Positions 11,086 through 22,396 of a stretch of DNA of 64,000 bases are shown here, piece by piece (position 1 is the stretch's first letter; every line of letters begins with the position of its first letter). Origin of the DNA: Metallyticus violacea (taxonomy: Eukaryota > Arthropoda > Insecta > Mantodea > Metallyticidae); NCBI GenBank assembly GCA_030762175.1, contig CM060837.1:6528001-6592000 (forward strand), given 5' to 3'. The notes under the pieces were generated by a model. That model was given only the letters and a program-made list of their open reading frames with translations. It was not told the origin of the DNA and searched no databases. A program made the translations under genes and the position numbers.

Positions 11086-12257
11086 TACCGTGATTCTAAA
11101 GTCCTTCCGCGTATTCGGCAATCCATAGAACAGTAACCATGAAAGACATAGCGGAAACGCTTACACCAGTGGATACGAGTATATCTCTCCAATTTTTATA
11201 CATACCTTATATGTCCTCCTTTGGTGACGCGGCAGACATCAATCCCATAGTCAAGCTCTTGCCACACATTTCCAACATTTGGTGGTCGAAAACAGGACCG
11301 TGGAGGCCACAGAAGAACAGGAGGGTCATCTCGAGCAATACTTCCAATCCAACGACAAGGAATTTTAGCATCAAGGTACTCAAGGGCATCACAATGAAAA
11401 TGAGGTGGTGCCCCATGTTGCTGATAAGCAAAGTCCGGCTATCTGCTTGTAATTATGTAAACTGGACAGACAGCGGTTTTCTCCCAAAGAAAAATGGGCC
11501 GTACACTTTTGATGAAGAAACAGCACAAAACACACTCACTTTAAGGATGTGTTCTACCACATCACCAGGTTTTTCGGTTTTCCAAAATGCATACATTGTG
11601 ACGGTTTACTTTGGCCGGACACATGAAACGTGGGCTCGTCACTAAAAATCAGTTTCTCAACAAAACCGCCTTCTTCTAGCCGCTATTGAAAATCAACACA
11701 CAATTGAAGACAATGGTTGTGATCCACTGGACTGAGCCCTGCAACAGCTGTATCCGGTATGGTTTCATTTTAAGTCATTGACGTAAAATACACCATACAG
11801 TTGACTGAGGAATCTGCAATGCCTGACTCGCATGATGTATTGAGTTTTTAGGACTCCTGGCAAATGCTTCTCGCACACTCTCAACGGTCTCAACCGACAC
11901 TCTTGGCCGACCTGTTCGTTGTCCATTACCTAGGCAGCCACTCGCTTCAGTTTTTGTACCTGCACAAATTTTTTTGGCTGTAGGTGACTCTTGTTGATGA
12001 TTCGGACCAAATTGTCATAGTAAACATCACAATGGACTCACATAACAGGCAGAAATTTTTAAGTGCACCGTGAACGCTATGTTTTCGCTATTACTGCCCT
12101 CCAGCGGCTAAATTTACAGCTACGCCATGGCATCTATTATAAATTAAAACTTGGAGAGATACTCTCTCCATTGATAAAAGCCTTTCCGCTATATCTATCA
12201 CGGTTTCTGTTTTATCGACCCCCGAAACCAGGAAATAACTTTAGATACACCCTTTAT
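11086..12257 (-). mobile_element. Tc1-like transposon with decayed transposase
   Basis: The ends match as inverted repeats. The right end, read on the complement, starts TAAAGGGTGTATCTAAAG. The left end near 11086 reads TACCGTGATTCTAAAG. Both continue with a shared AACAG...ACCRTGAWAGAYATAGCGGAAA block. Minus-strand frames give the GRPRV linker (TGRPRVSVETVESVREAF), a helix-turn-helix (ALQIPQSTVWCIL), FSDEPTFHV at the first catalytic residue, and a shifted RWIGR/SPDLTP-like region before the left end. At least five stops or frameshifts separate these blocks, so it is inactive. The family is a cut-and-paste DDE transposase of the IS630/Tc1-mariner superfamily. Confidence 0.86.
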
Positions 12258-13326
12258 TAGTAAAAAGTTACAAATGACGTCATATAAGAGCAATATTTTT
12301 ACTGTGAGAAAAATAAACATTCTACAAGTATATAATACTCTAGTAGCATAAATGTACAATAAATGTTTATCCTTTTATGACAGTTTGGATAAAAAAAAGC
12401 ACATGTTATATGCTCTAGTCATAAGCAAAACAGATAAATTTAGTTTAATGTAGATATGATCTTTCATATTTACAGGACAGATTTTCGAACTTGTTCGCCA
12501 TTTCCTCTTGAAAAACTAAACAAGGAAAATTAGAAAATGGGCATTAAGAAGGGATGGTTTGTCTGAACTTTTTCGCTTGTTCTTTAGAATACCTATATAA
12601 GCAGTTTAACAGTTTAGAACTGTACAGTCATTTCGCTTTATGCTTACTTGATTGTTTTGTTAACAGTAAACAGTTCCATTAATAGACTTGTATTTTATCT
12701 GAAATGGTGGAAACTAAATTTACTTCCACTTCCGCTGTTTCCAGAGGCTAGAATGCCTGCACTACAGTGTATAGCCCTACAGGTGCCATTAGCCTCAACG
12801 TGGCCATGCGCGATATCGGGTTTCCGAATAAAAACAATTAGCAATATGTTACCATGGTAACGGCAGAGTTTAGTAGTAAAGGAACTTTTCGCTGAGCATG
12901 CATAAACACGCAGTAACCGCTCCGTTGATAAGGAAGGGGTTGTTATTACCGACGTTAAACTGATAGGGCATGCAGTTCGAGAACGGATGCGCGCCATTTT
13001 TGGGTAACGCTTCCTGCTCGTGCAGCGTGATAAGCGCTGGGAGGACGAGACTAAACTTTTTGCTAACTGCGCTCAAGTTAAGAGTTAGGGTATGTGTGAC
13101 ATAAGCACATAATGATAGAGCAAGCACAAAAATAAGAATAGGTGAAGAAAAACAAATTGAAGATGGGGGAAGAGGAGTGTACGGGAAATTATGACACTTT
13201 TTTAAACTTATATTTTATTTTAATTTAATGTAGTGTCTAGAATTAACATAGTCAACGTATCTATAACACCGAGCAGATTTTCAAATTGTTTTTCTGAGGT
13301 CAGGAATTTTAAAGGTGATCTTTAAT
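12258..13326. other. Unassigned region with a GC-richer patch
   Basis: 12700-13120 is clearly richer in G, C and CpG than its surroundings. It carries two overlapping minus-strand open frames of 100 and 85 codons (12695-12997, 12870-13127) with no domain I recognise. It holds the palindromic X-box motif at 12848-12861. It could be a promoter region or part of an unknown repeat. Confidence 0.4.
12848..12861. promoter_or_regulatory. Palindromic RFX-type X-box motif
   Basis: GTTACCATGGTAAC is a perfect 14-bp palindrome and fits the X-box consensus GTHNYYATRRNAAC bound by RFX transcription factors, which drive ciliary genes in animals. It lies in the GC-richer patch at 12700-13120. Whether a ciliary gene starts nearby is unknown. 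Confidence 0.4.
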
Positions 13327-15000
13327 AGAAGGGCTGTTTGGAAATTTCGTGTAAAAATCGGAAGTACAAACCTTTAAAATCTACACACTTATTTCAGTGA
13401 TTTTCTAATTTATTTATCCCGTTCTTAAAATGAATTTTCTTCAGCTCTGCAAAATACGAGTTTGTTTGGAAAACATCGTTTTATGTGAATTTCTTTCCTG
13501 CTAACCATTCCAGGAAGTAGCCCAAGAGAGCAAATATAGAGAGTTGTGTAGATGAACAAAAATTTTATTTCTTCAGCCCATAATTTTGAGGCTTCAATCT
13601 TTGCCCAAAAGGGAGTATTCTTCATGATTGCGTCGTTTAATTGCTCCGGTAGCATTCCAATAATATTCTCCGGTTGTGGTTTCGTTCTTTTCCAAATACT
13701 CGATTAAATTTACGTCATCACAAATACAAAACAATTTTTCATCATTGGACGCTTTCTCCGAAATCCACTTAGTTTCGCTTTAAACACTTTCAAATTTTGC
13801 GCGGAAGTGACAGTTAATAGATTGGTTATTCACAAATGATAGTGTAAAATGCGATGGCCACTACGAAAGTTTTGAGACACGTCAAATTGGGAGGAGAAAC
13901 CTTATCCAACTGTTGAATGTTTTCAAAATACTCTCCATCACACCATATACACTTTCTTGTCCTGAAAAATCACTTATCAAAGCACCCCTGCCCCTCATTT
14001 ACCTTGAGGGTGAATAGTTCATTTTCATATGCAGCCAAAGCCTCTTCGGGGCTGTAAACTGGCATACGATATTTTCACCAGTGGGAAGAGAAAATAATCG
14101 CGTTGAACTAGGTCAGGACTGTAGAGAGGATGAGTCATTAGTCTGACCTCTGTGGACTCCTGGAACTGGATGATGTTAGCTGTGCGAGCGGAGAGTCCTG
14201 TCCTTGGTCGGCTTTCTAGGAGCTTGTCCAAAGGCAGACTGTGCTGTATTACTGAGCAATAACCGTCCTTTACTCTAACAGAGAAACTGTAACTGCATGA
14301 TCAATTTTGAGCAAGAAGAAGAAATAAAGTGGCCGTCATTTCCTAACACGTGGCCCCTCTTCACTATTGTTGCTACATTGTCATCTGGAAAGATCCATAA
14401 GGTAAGCCCGTATTCTATCCTCGTGATGACTTCAGAAACACGCCTTGAGCTCCATCCGTCGAATCTCTGCAGCATTCCTTCATATCACTCGACGCGGGTG
14501 CGCCTTTGTGCCTTTATCAAATTTAAATTCCACAAACTAGTGGGAAATTGTAATTTTAGATGGAGCAAGGTTTCCAAAAGCCTGCTGCAAGCGCTCAAGT
14601 GTTTGGGACTTATTTAAGCTACTCTTGAAATCATAAAGAAGCATAAAATGCTCTCTCTCCAACTCCATCGTAGTGCCTGGCTGACTGTACACGGGAGGGG
14701 TTTGTATATTCTCACACTCTGGAATGCGGGAGTGATGGCGCTTTACTTGTAACGGGGCTATCACTTTTAAGAGGGTCAACATTCACTTTTTCTCATCCTA
14801 AAACTTTACTAGTAACCCAGGTAATATGCACCGAATCTCCCGAAATGCCCATATCTTCAGAAAACTCTCGTTTCCGTAGTTTATCGTGGATTTTTTCAAA
14901 ATTTCGAGTGTCATTACCTTGACAGGTCATCCGGAAATGTGTACATTGCTTGTGATTGTGACCACATCTAAACCCACCGAACCATTTATACACCATTTTA
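13327..15000 (-). mobile_element. Outer mariner split by a second mariner
   Basis: On the minus strand, 14812-15000 reads VYKWFGGFRCG, then FEKIHDKLRK and SEDMGISGDSVHIT, the N-terminal helix-turn-helix part of a mariner transposase. On the far side of the inserted element, 13860 down to about 13330 reads ETKWISE, IEYLEKNETTTGEYYWN and QLNDAIMKN. In shifted frames it then gives LAGKKFT and YFAELKKIHFKNGINKLENH, the catalytic and C-terminal parts of an irritans-like mariner. The two halves share orientation and order, which supports one element interrupted at 13862-14811. Stops and frameshifts are many, and outer ends were not defined. Confidence 0.7.
13862..14811 (-). mobile_element. Inner mariner (single-copy lineage)
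   Basis: Inverted ends: the left end starts TACGAAAGTTTTGAGAC at 13862, and the right end on the complement starts TAGTAAAGTTTTAGGATGAG near 14811. Minus-strand frames give the N-terminal domain (LYDFKSSLNKSQTLERLQQA, 14537-14782), FDGWSSRRVSEVITRIEYGL around the first Asp (GDES is mutated), VWVFPDDN-like sequence as LWIFPDDN, then CLPLDKLLESRPRTGL and THPLYSPDLVQRDYFLFP with the third Asp. The C-terminal EEALAAYENELFTL part lies near 14010. It is broken by several stops and indels. Confidence 0.82.
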
Positions 15001-15732
15001 AGTGAAGTTTGGATTCACCGTAATGTTTGCTTAGCTATGCCTTAGTTTCGAGGGCATTGCTCCATTTAAAAAGTAATATTTTGCCAATATACGAAATTTG
15101 TGTTTCAACTTTTTTAAAGTAATTTATAAACTTAAGCAAGAAAATTTCAAACACTTATGTCCATGTACACAATCCCTCAACAGTCAAGGTAACATTAAAA
15201 ACAATCTAATGCTACCACCTTTTGAGTTTGTAAGTACTTGTCGAACAGTCTTTATTACTGTATGGTTGTATGCATTAGGAGAATCCAATTATCCTTCAAT
15301 AGCGCACGATTTCCTCTAAGGTTGGAGTGAAAACATAAACAATTGAGCTTGCTCAGTAGTGTTTATCAAGCCAACAATTTCAATTGCATTTCTGTAGGCA
15401 GTGTCTGTTAACTACTGCATGTTGTGTTGTGGAGTTATAATAAAATTACAGGAGTTTCGTCTTCATCGGAAAGTGCAATTTTTAGTTTGGTGTTGAAGGT
15501 TCGAACCCAAGATATTATTGTTTAATAGAAGAGAAGCTTGATTAAATCCATCGATTACAAACTTCTCTTCGAAAGTCTTTAACAGGATTATCCCAGCAAG
15601 TTGGTGTATCTGTCGACAGTGGTTATAAAGCCTTTCAGATGCCGTATATTGATTTATATATAAGTACTCCACTACCAAAAAAAAAAAAAAAAAAAATTGA
15701 AGGCGACGTTGAAACAAAATATCCCGTATATA
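15001..15732. other. Unassigned spacer with 20-A tract
   Basis: No recognisable gene. A run of 20 A lies at 15677-15696, just before the SINE-B fragment. Confidence 0.45.
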
Positions 15733-15885
15733 AAAGGTATCCTAAATTTAGGCCTGGAACGTTTCCTTCTTAAAATAAAAGAATCGTTTCCCAATGTCAT
15801 TTCATTTCGTGTATCATCAGTGTCCATCGCCTGTGATGCCTTAATAGTAAAAACGGGCGTTAAACACTATTTAAAACAAAATATA
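15733..15885 (+). repeat. SINE-B 3' half
   Basis: It starts at the conserved AGGTATCCTAAATTTAGGCC block and ends ACGGGCGTTAAACACTATTT. The tRNA head is absent (5' truncation). Confidence 0.87.
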
Positions 15886-16149
15886 CAATTTTAACCATTA
15901 TAAGACAATGAGAAAATAAAATAAATAAAAACAGAATCCAATATATCAAACATGACAAAAAAGTTACAAAAGCAAATGCAACAAAAACAAAAATAAAATT
16001 GATAATGTTGGGACATGATAAGTTAATCAATGTATTTTTGTACTAAACGATCACAGATATAGTAAAAGTAAACATATTCCTATTAAATATATCAATAGAT
16101 AAATAATTTAATTTATTATTTAATGTTTGCATTCTAAGCACAGGAAAAT
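15886..16149. other. AT-rich spacer
   Basis: A-rich, no recognisable feature. Confidence 0.5.
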
Positions 16150-16980
16150 AAAGACATGTTTTGCACGGTACTGCTGATTTTCGAACAAAAGGGCGTTCAC
16201 GCGTAAGTTTTCATGCAGTTGAAGACGATGTTACAGGAAGATGCGGCGTTTCTTTCAGAGGGAATCACCGCTGATGAAACTTGGCAACATTACTTCCATC
16301 CTGAGAGCAAACGGCGGAGCTGTGTGCGATTACCAAAACAAAAAATTATGCTCATTGCATTTTTCCATACAGAAGAATGTCGTACCGGGCAATATTGCAG
16401 AGATATTAGGCCATATCACACGATGATGCGAAGTTCCTTTCGAAGATAATTACTGCTGTTGAAACTTCTCCACATCATTTCGATCTCTGTGCAACTCCCC
16501 ATCATCGCCAACACTAAAATTAAACAAAAATGGTTGCTTCTCAAGGGAATATTATGATCATCTCATTTGTCGATATTCAAGGGATGGTTACCAGCATGGC
16601 GTATATGCACACACAACTGTACTACAGAGATATCCTGAAAATTGTGCAAAAGGCCACATTTCCATGCAACAAGATGGAGACTGCATCACGACAATGCTCG
16701 GCTACATAACGCAAATGTTGTTACTGAATATCTCACAAAAACTCAATGGGTAGCATGTCCGTCCCTGTCCGTATAGTACAGCTTTAGCAGCATGTGACTT
16801 TTTCTTTTCCTAAAGGATAAGAAACACATTCGTGGGTGGAATTTTCCGCATACATTCTGAAGGACCTATCAAAATGCGGTTTCCAGCTCATCTTTGATGG
16901 CTGCCTACGCTGGGACTGGTGCACTGTATTCACGGGGACTACTTTATGAAATATCATCAAAAATATGAGGATAAATAAAG
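16150..16980 (+). mobile_element. mariner-like remnant (single-copy lineage)
   Basis: ITADETWQHYFHPESKRRS near 16260 is the first catalytic Asp region. IMLIAFFHTEE near 16345 begins the following strand. FVDIQGMV near 16570, HDNARLHNANVVTEYLTK near 16690 (second Asp) and CDFFLF-like sequence near 16795 (AACDFFLFLKDKKHIRGWNF across frames) give the remaining sites. The C-terminal DYFMKYHQKYE lies near 16940. The order is right for a mariner transposase, but frames change several times. Part of the segment is duplicated in meaning around 16345 and 16560, suggesting internal rearrangement. The copy ends right against mariner-1 copy 4. Confidence 0.75.
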
Positions 16981-16981
16981 G

Positions 16982-18226
16982 TACGAGGTTCTTAAGGTTC
17001 CGGCTTCGCCGATAAGCATTATCGTCAACACAAAATTCTAATCTGGTGTCGTACCTTATCTGTTAAGTAAACAATTGTAGCTGTAACTTCCGCTCCGCTG
17101 TGTTCAGTTGTTCAGATATAGTTGCGTAAAGAAGGCTAAGTGTAGAGGATTGTGGCATGCTCAAAATGGAGTTTCGAGCTGTTATTAAGTTCTTCACAAA
17201 AGAAGGACTTACTCCAAATAAATTAAACAGCGATTAGACGGTGTACATGGGGAAGCATCCCCCTCATGTTCTACCGTAAAAAAAATGGCCCAAACTTTTT
17301 GGAATGGGTCGAGAAAGCATTGAAGACGAAGAGCGTGCAGGTCGGCCCTTGAAGGTGTTCACTCCTGAAAACATCGCCCGCTCTTGTGGAAGGAGAAATT
17401 ATGGAAGACCGGCGGCTCAAAGTTACAGAAATAGCAGCAAGTTTGGGCCTTTCTAAAACAACAGTCCTTCGAATTATTCATGAATATTTAAATATGAATA
17501 AGGTTAGTGCAAAAGCAGCAACGTGTCATTTGTTGTGAGGCATTTAGAGCTCTGCCGTGGTAACGAGAGAGAAGTTCTGCAAAACATTGTTACAGGAGAT
17601 GAAACTATGATCCTCTACTATGATCCCTTGTCCAAAAGAGAATCAATGGAGTGGCGTAAACCTGGTGAAGCTCCGCCTCTAAAGGCCAAGGTCACTCAGT
17701 CAACCAAGAAGATCATGGCCACAATCTTTAAGGACAGTGAAGGAATACTCTTCATTGACTTCAAGGAGAGGAACAGCACAGTAAATGGGGAGGACTATGC
17801 TGGCCCACTGCACAGACTACGTGTTTCCATCAAAGAGAAAAGGCAGGAAAGCTGAGTGGTGGTGTGCGTCTTCTTCACGACAACGCGCCTGTGCATACAG
17901 CTCTTGTTGCAAAGGAAGCTGTGAAGAAATGTGACTTCAAGGAGATCGACCATCCATCCTACAGCCCAGATATAGCTCCCAGTGACTACTTTCTGTTGTC
18001 AGAACTCAAGAAGGACCTTCGAGGAAGCAAGTTTAAGTGTGGGTAAGAAATGATAGATGCTGTTTATGCCCATTTTGTATACAGGACTTCTGACTATTTG
18101 GGGGAGGGGGTTGATAAGTTAATTCAAAGATGTGAAAAGTGTATTGCAATAATATCGGTATACAGTTTTTGTCTCTGTCATACCTAGAAAATGGTTAGTC
18201 CGGAAACTTATGGACTTACCCTCGTA
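16982..18226 (+). mobile_element. mariner-1 copy 4, both ends present
   Basis: The most complete member of the family. The left end TACGAGGTTCTTAAGGTTCC is at 16982, and the right end, on the complement, is TACGAGGGTAAGTCCATAAG. The length of about 1245 bp is normal for mariner. Transposase frames: start ATG near 17167 (MEFRAVIKFFTKEGLTPN), helix-turn-helix LGLSKTTVLRIIHEYLNMNK near 17440-17505, GDETMILYYDP near 17600 (first Asp), HDNAPVHT near 17875 (second) and SPDIAPSDYFLL near 17965 (third, after 34 residues). Frameshifts near 17218 and 17845 and a stop at 18043 inactivate it. Confidence 0.95.
17523..18046 (+). pseudogene. mariner-1 transposase catalytic domain (copy 4)
   Basis: Two open frames, 17523-17855 and 17864-18046, join across one frameshift at a purine-rich stretch (AAAAGGCAGGAAAGC, where other copies have AAAAGGCGAGGAAAGC). 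Together they hold all three Asp residues of the DD34D triad. The C-terminal 40 residues are cut off by TAA at 18043. The WVPRLL-like region between helix-turn-helix and catalytic domain is deleted near 17510. Confidence 0.88.
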
Positions 18227-19059
18227 TGTTGTCAAAATAGTATGCTCATTATTAATTGAACTGCTTTCCAAAACAAGGAAGTTGTTCTCCAAATACAATA
18301 CCAACTCAGATGACAAGATAATTTTCAAATTTTCAAAATGTCGGTGAAAATGGCATTAACTCACTCTGTATTAGGTTTATTCTTAAAGTGTTAATTAAAT
18401 AAAGTAGTTTATCGCACGTAGATATATACACCGTTTCAGAATCATTGAAGTTTTAAACAATTCCCTTCTCAGTTTTGCTTGAAATAATATAACGCACCCA
18501 AATAGAAGCCTGTAAAGTTAAAATACAGCGCAGATAAATGTTTGCCCTAAATGAAACACTGTACTCTGTGAAAGCAATACGCAATAACATCCAGGCGTTG
18601 CAGGTTGGGTCTATTGCTGATTTATACCTAGTGCTAAATTTAGTGGCGTGGATAGAACGGGGCTTCACATGGGATATGAAGCCTGCTCTGATTAATTTTC
18701 TGTTTTCGTTTCCCCGTCGGCCGGACAATGGCGAATTGTTGATTTTGAACGCGAGAAGAGAATGGGGTAAAATTAACATCCAACTGCGTCATGGGATCAG
18801 ATGCAATTAAACAGTGCAGTGCAAATTAATGACAACCTGTCGAGGTATCCCCGAGCTTCAAGGCACCTGCAGGATTGGGAAATATTAATATGAATTTACT
18901 ACAAAGTTATTTATTTTTCAGAACGGCCTGTAGGGGGTTTCCCACAGTAGTTGATGGCAACTGTGTCGTACGTCAAGCAGGTTTCCAGTGCAGCGTGCTG
19001 TTGTTTTAAAATGTATACTTACTATTCTGAGTGCTAAGGACAGATTATTTATTTCCATT
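18227..19059. other. Unassigned spacer
   Basis: Overlapping open frames 18453-18779 (minus) and 18538-18810 (plus) show no domain. Nothing else is recognised. Confidence 0.4.
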
Positions 19060-19232
19060 TTAACGCCCATGATTATACTACAGAGACATTACAGGCGGTG
19101 CATACATGATACATAAGATGAAATGATAAATTGGGTAAGTATTTTTAAGGGACTGTTTGAGGCCTAAATTTAGGGTATCTTATCGGCATTTGCCATTTAT
19201 GAGAACTGAGCAAAAAGCGGAAAAAACTCAGT
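19060..19232 (-). repeat. SINE-B fragment
   Basis: Reverse copy from the tail (complement of GGGCGTTAAAAT, changed) through GGCAAATGCC on the complement near 19190, ending at CTCAGTTGCC. The tRNA head is missing. Confidence 0.8.
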
Positions 19233-19289
19233 TGCCTCGTTATCCTCTATTGGTGCTGTAACAGAAGGTGTCATAATGGGCAATTTATA

Positions 19290-19690
19290 TAAACTTTCTA
19301 TTCCATTGAATACTTTACTAAGGTCATGCCAAAGAAAAATGCACCGCAAACTCCCCTGGGAATAACTTTATAGGACAAAATACCTACAGTATTAATAAAT
19401 CAGATATCTCAGACAACAGACATCGCACAAACAGCTACCAGAAGCAAATGGTAATGGGGCGGTCACGTCGCAAGAATGCAAGACAATAGGTGGACCTACA
19501 ACATCTCCATGTGGGACCCCCGGATAGGAAAAAGACAGAAGAAGATGAACAGACCTCTTCAAGGAACATGCAGATCAAGAGTAGCAAGAGGAAGAGAAAA
19601 ATGGAAATCTCTCGAGAAGCAACTGGTGCAGTGAGAAATGGAGTAACCAAAGAGTGTCTTAAACAGCATACGAACAACTAGCGTGGAATA
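19290..19690 (+). mobile_element. Non-LTR retrotransposon, C-terminal tail remnant
   Basis: Shifting frames read a QRKMHRKLP block, TDIAQTATRSKW near 19420, GGHVARMQDNRWTYNI and WDPRIGKRQ near 19455-19530, and REKWKSLEKQ near 19595. This order matches the end of reverse transcriptase proteins in RTE/BovB-like and related LINEs, where a K.QW.GHVAR...RWT.....W.PR..KR pattern precedes the C-terminus. Only the tail survives, with stops and shifts. LINE insertions are normally 5'-truncated, which fits. Confidence 0.68.
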
Positions 19691-20538
19691 GCTCACCACG
19701 TTAGGAAAAAGCGAGTTTCCCTCTTGTTAGGAGATCTTTGCCCTTAAGAAAAACAACAGATAATCTTTATTTTTATCTTAATAGCTAAGTTTGAAATACT
19801 CAGAAACAAGGTGTTATAGGTTGTGATTGCTTCTTAGGGATTCATAGCTGTATAGAAAAGGTCTATGGTGCCAGATCAGAAGAGTAAGGCGGATGTATCA
19901 AAGGGTTTGCTTCTGTGCTCTAAGCAAAGTCATTTGAAAGAAAGGTCCCCTTAGGCTGGTACTTGAACACAGTGGAAATATAGACTTCAATAACAATTTT
20001 CTCATTTTCTATAACAGCTGGAATGACCAATCGTCGAAAAGAACTTGGCGATCATTTAATTTTTCAACACTAAGCCACTGGTAGAGCAGCGCTGAATTCA
20101 GAGTCAAGGTGATGTAAGCGCGGTTCATAATTCCCGGCCATGGTTTCTCAGTATTTACATTCACATGCTTGGAGAAAGTAACACATATTGGATTATTTCA
20201 TTCCGGTAGAGACACTGACGCATATGATGAAGTTCTGAATGACAGACGTTTTAAGACAAAGTTAAAGTTAAAGTTTTCTAAAACAACTTCATCGGCATTT
20301 GCATATGCATAATGTCAGAGCAGGATGAACGCCCTGATTTCACTCAGCAGTTCAAATGCAAGTGCGCGTGGAATGTTATCAAGAGTGTTTTAAACATGCT
20401 GTGGTAGGAAGAGGGTATTATGGAAATCTTTCATATTATTTATTGCACGCATTCGTTAGAAATACCAAATTCCTTAACAACCCCTCAATTTGCTATGCCT
20501 CCCCTTACTTCCAAACATAACGTTCTAGTGCTAAAGTA
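19691..20538. other. Unassigned spacer
   Basis: No recognisable feature except the weak tRNA-like stretch listed at 20073. Confidence 0.45.
20073..20143 (+). repeat. Possible tRNA-like SINE head
   Basis: CTGGTAGAGCAGCGC resembles a tRNA A box, and GCGGTTCATAATTCC, 45 bases on, resembles a B box. The arms do not pair well enough for a tRNA gene. Perhaps an old SINE head of another family. Confidence 0.3.
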
Positions 20539-20775
20539 AGCCGAGGTCGTTAAGGTGCGCACTCGTGAGCGGGAGGTCTTGGGTTCAAATCTCACCAGCA
20601 CCGTCCTCCCTGACTGAGGATTTTTCCAGGTTTTCCTCAGTCCTCTTATGCCGGGAAGGTACCCTAAACTTAGGCCTGAGACGTTTCTTTCCTTAAAAGA
20701 ATTCTTTACCAATTTATCATTTCATGAGTGCCTCAGTTTGAAAAAAAAGGGCTTTAAACACCATTAAAAAATCCG
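20539..20775 (+). repeat. SINE-B with target duplication
   Basis: Head AGCCGAGGTCGTTAAGG, B box GGTTCAAATCT, normal body, and tail GGGCTTTAAACACCATTAAA. An exact 11-bp duplication gtgctaaagta lies at 20528-20538 and 20776-20786. The head starts directly after the duplication without the CCGCCACGGGTG seen in other copies, as in the copy at 41047. Confidence 0.92.
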
Positions 20776-20786
20776 GTGCTAAAGTA

Positions 20787-21264
20787 CGCAGTGGGGATAA
20801 ACAGGCTATAGAATGTACTCTGGGGTGTGTTTAAGAAGTGGTATAGGAAAAATGCGAAAGAGGATGTAAATAGCTGAAGAGGGTGGTGTCAGAGAGTAAG
20901 AAGAGCATATTAAGGAGCTCTGGACTCAAGGTGGGGTGTACACATTCCAGGGAAACAATTTAGAAGAGCAATACATGCTGTATCGGCTGATGTCTCGGTC
21001 ACTGCGATAGAGCATTAATCACTCTGTGTACACTCACCTCCAAAGTTCTTCTAACTTTCTTCATGCCGATAAGTAAAAAAATCAAATTATTTTCTGAATT
21101 TGAACCTTCAGAGGTCAAAAAATACGTGCTTATTAGTGATTTATTTATTTATTTATTTATTTACAAAATAACGCTTTTTCAGAAATATTTTACAAACTTT
21201 GTAGGCGGTTTCCTCACATCAAACCATGAAAACCATATCATATTAGCATATGCTTGGAAATCTG
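20787..21264. other. Unassigned spacer with TTTA tract
   Basis: A short (TTTA)n run at 21139-21162. Nothing else recognised. Confidence 0.45.
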
Positions 21265-21495
21265 AGTAGACACTGATGATACATGAGATGAAATGATTTA
21301 TTTGGAAAGAATTTGTTTTTAAGGAAGGAAACTTTGCAGATCTAAGTTTAGCGTACCACTGCGGCATTTGTCATTTCTGAGGTCTGAGGAAAACCTGGAA
21401 AAAACCTCAGTCTGGGAGTACGGTCCTGGCGGAATCTGACTCCAGACCTTCCGCTCACAAGACCGCGCATAACGACCTCTGCCAGCCGTGGCGGT
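21265..21495 (-). repeat. SINE-B, 3'-truncated
   Basis: Reverse copy with an intact middle and head (complement of CCGCCACGGCTGGCAGAGG at the right end). The last 40 bases of the tail are missing. Confidence 0.87.
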
Positions 21496-21877
21496 GGGTA
21501 CATTCATGGTGTCTAACTGTGTTGTGTTTAGCCATGGCAGGATATCCATTTCGTGACCAGGCAGATATGACTTTTATGCACAGTCGCGCGAATTGTAACG
21601 GACGCTGGGCTACACGGAGGCATTAGATAGCGCTTCTAGACCGAAAACACCCGGGTCATCCTACATTTGCTGTTGTATATGGTCGTGTCATTGAGACAGG
21701 ATCCACAGCACTACAAACTGCTCATCAAGGAACACTAAGGGTCGCTCGTAACCTAACAGGAAGAACGCATATTTAAGATAGTTGCAGAAGATGCGAGTAC
21801 CAGCACACGGCAAGTGTGGGCTACATCGCCTACCACCAAGGGTGCTTCACGTATGCGGGGTATTTTTGTTCATAGCC
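21496..21877. other. Unassigned spacer
   Basis: No recognisable feature. Confidence 0.45.
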
Positions 21878-22396
21878 ATAATCTTTTGGGACTGTGAAGG
21901 AATACTCTTCATTGACTTCAAGGAGAGGAACACCACAGTAAATGGGGAGTACTATGCTGACCTACTGCACAGACTGCGTGCTTCCATCAAAGAGAAAAGG
22001 CGAGAAAAGCTGTGTGGTGGTGTGCGCCTTCTTCACGACAGCGCGCCTGTGCACACACGGCTGTTGTTGCAAAGGAAGCTGTGAAGAAATGTGACTTCAA
22101 GGAGATCGACCATCCACCCTACAGCCCAGATCTAGCTCTCAGTGACTATTACCTCTTGCCATAACTCAAGAAGGAAATTTAACTGTGTCGAAGACGTGAT
22201 GGATGCTATTTATGCCCATTTTGCATACAAGACTGCGGACCATTTTTGGGAGGGAAGGGAATTGAAAATTTAATTTAAAGATGTGAGAAGTGCAATGCAA
22301 TAAAGGGTAGCTATATTGAAAAGTGAAATATAGTTTTTGTCTTTACCATAACTAGAAAATTGTTAGACCGGAAACTTATGGACCTACCCTCATGTA
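21878..22396 (+). mobile_element. mariner-1 copy 5, 3' half
   Basis: It starts at ATAATCTTTTGGGACTGTGAAG (encoding IFWDCEGILFIDFKERN) and continues through HDSAPVHT (second Asp kept). A frameshift follows, then SPDLALSDYYLL (third Asp kept), and the copy ends at the right inverted repeat CTACCCTCATGTA. The DNA-binding domain and first Asp are missing. A deletion removes about 15 bases near the KLKKD segment. Confidence 0.92.
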
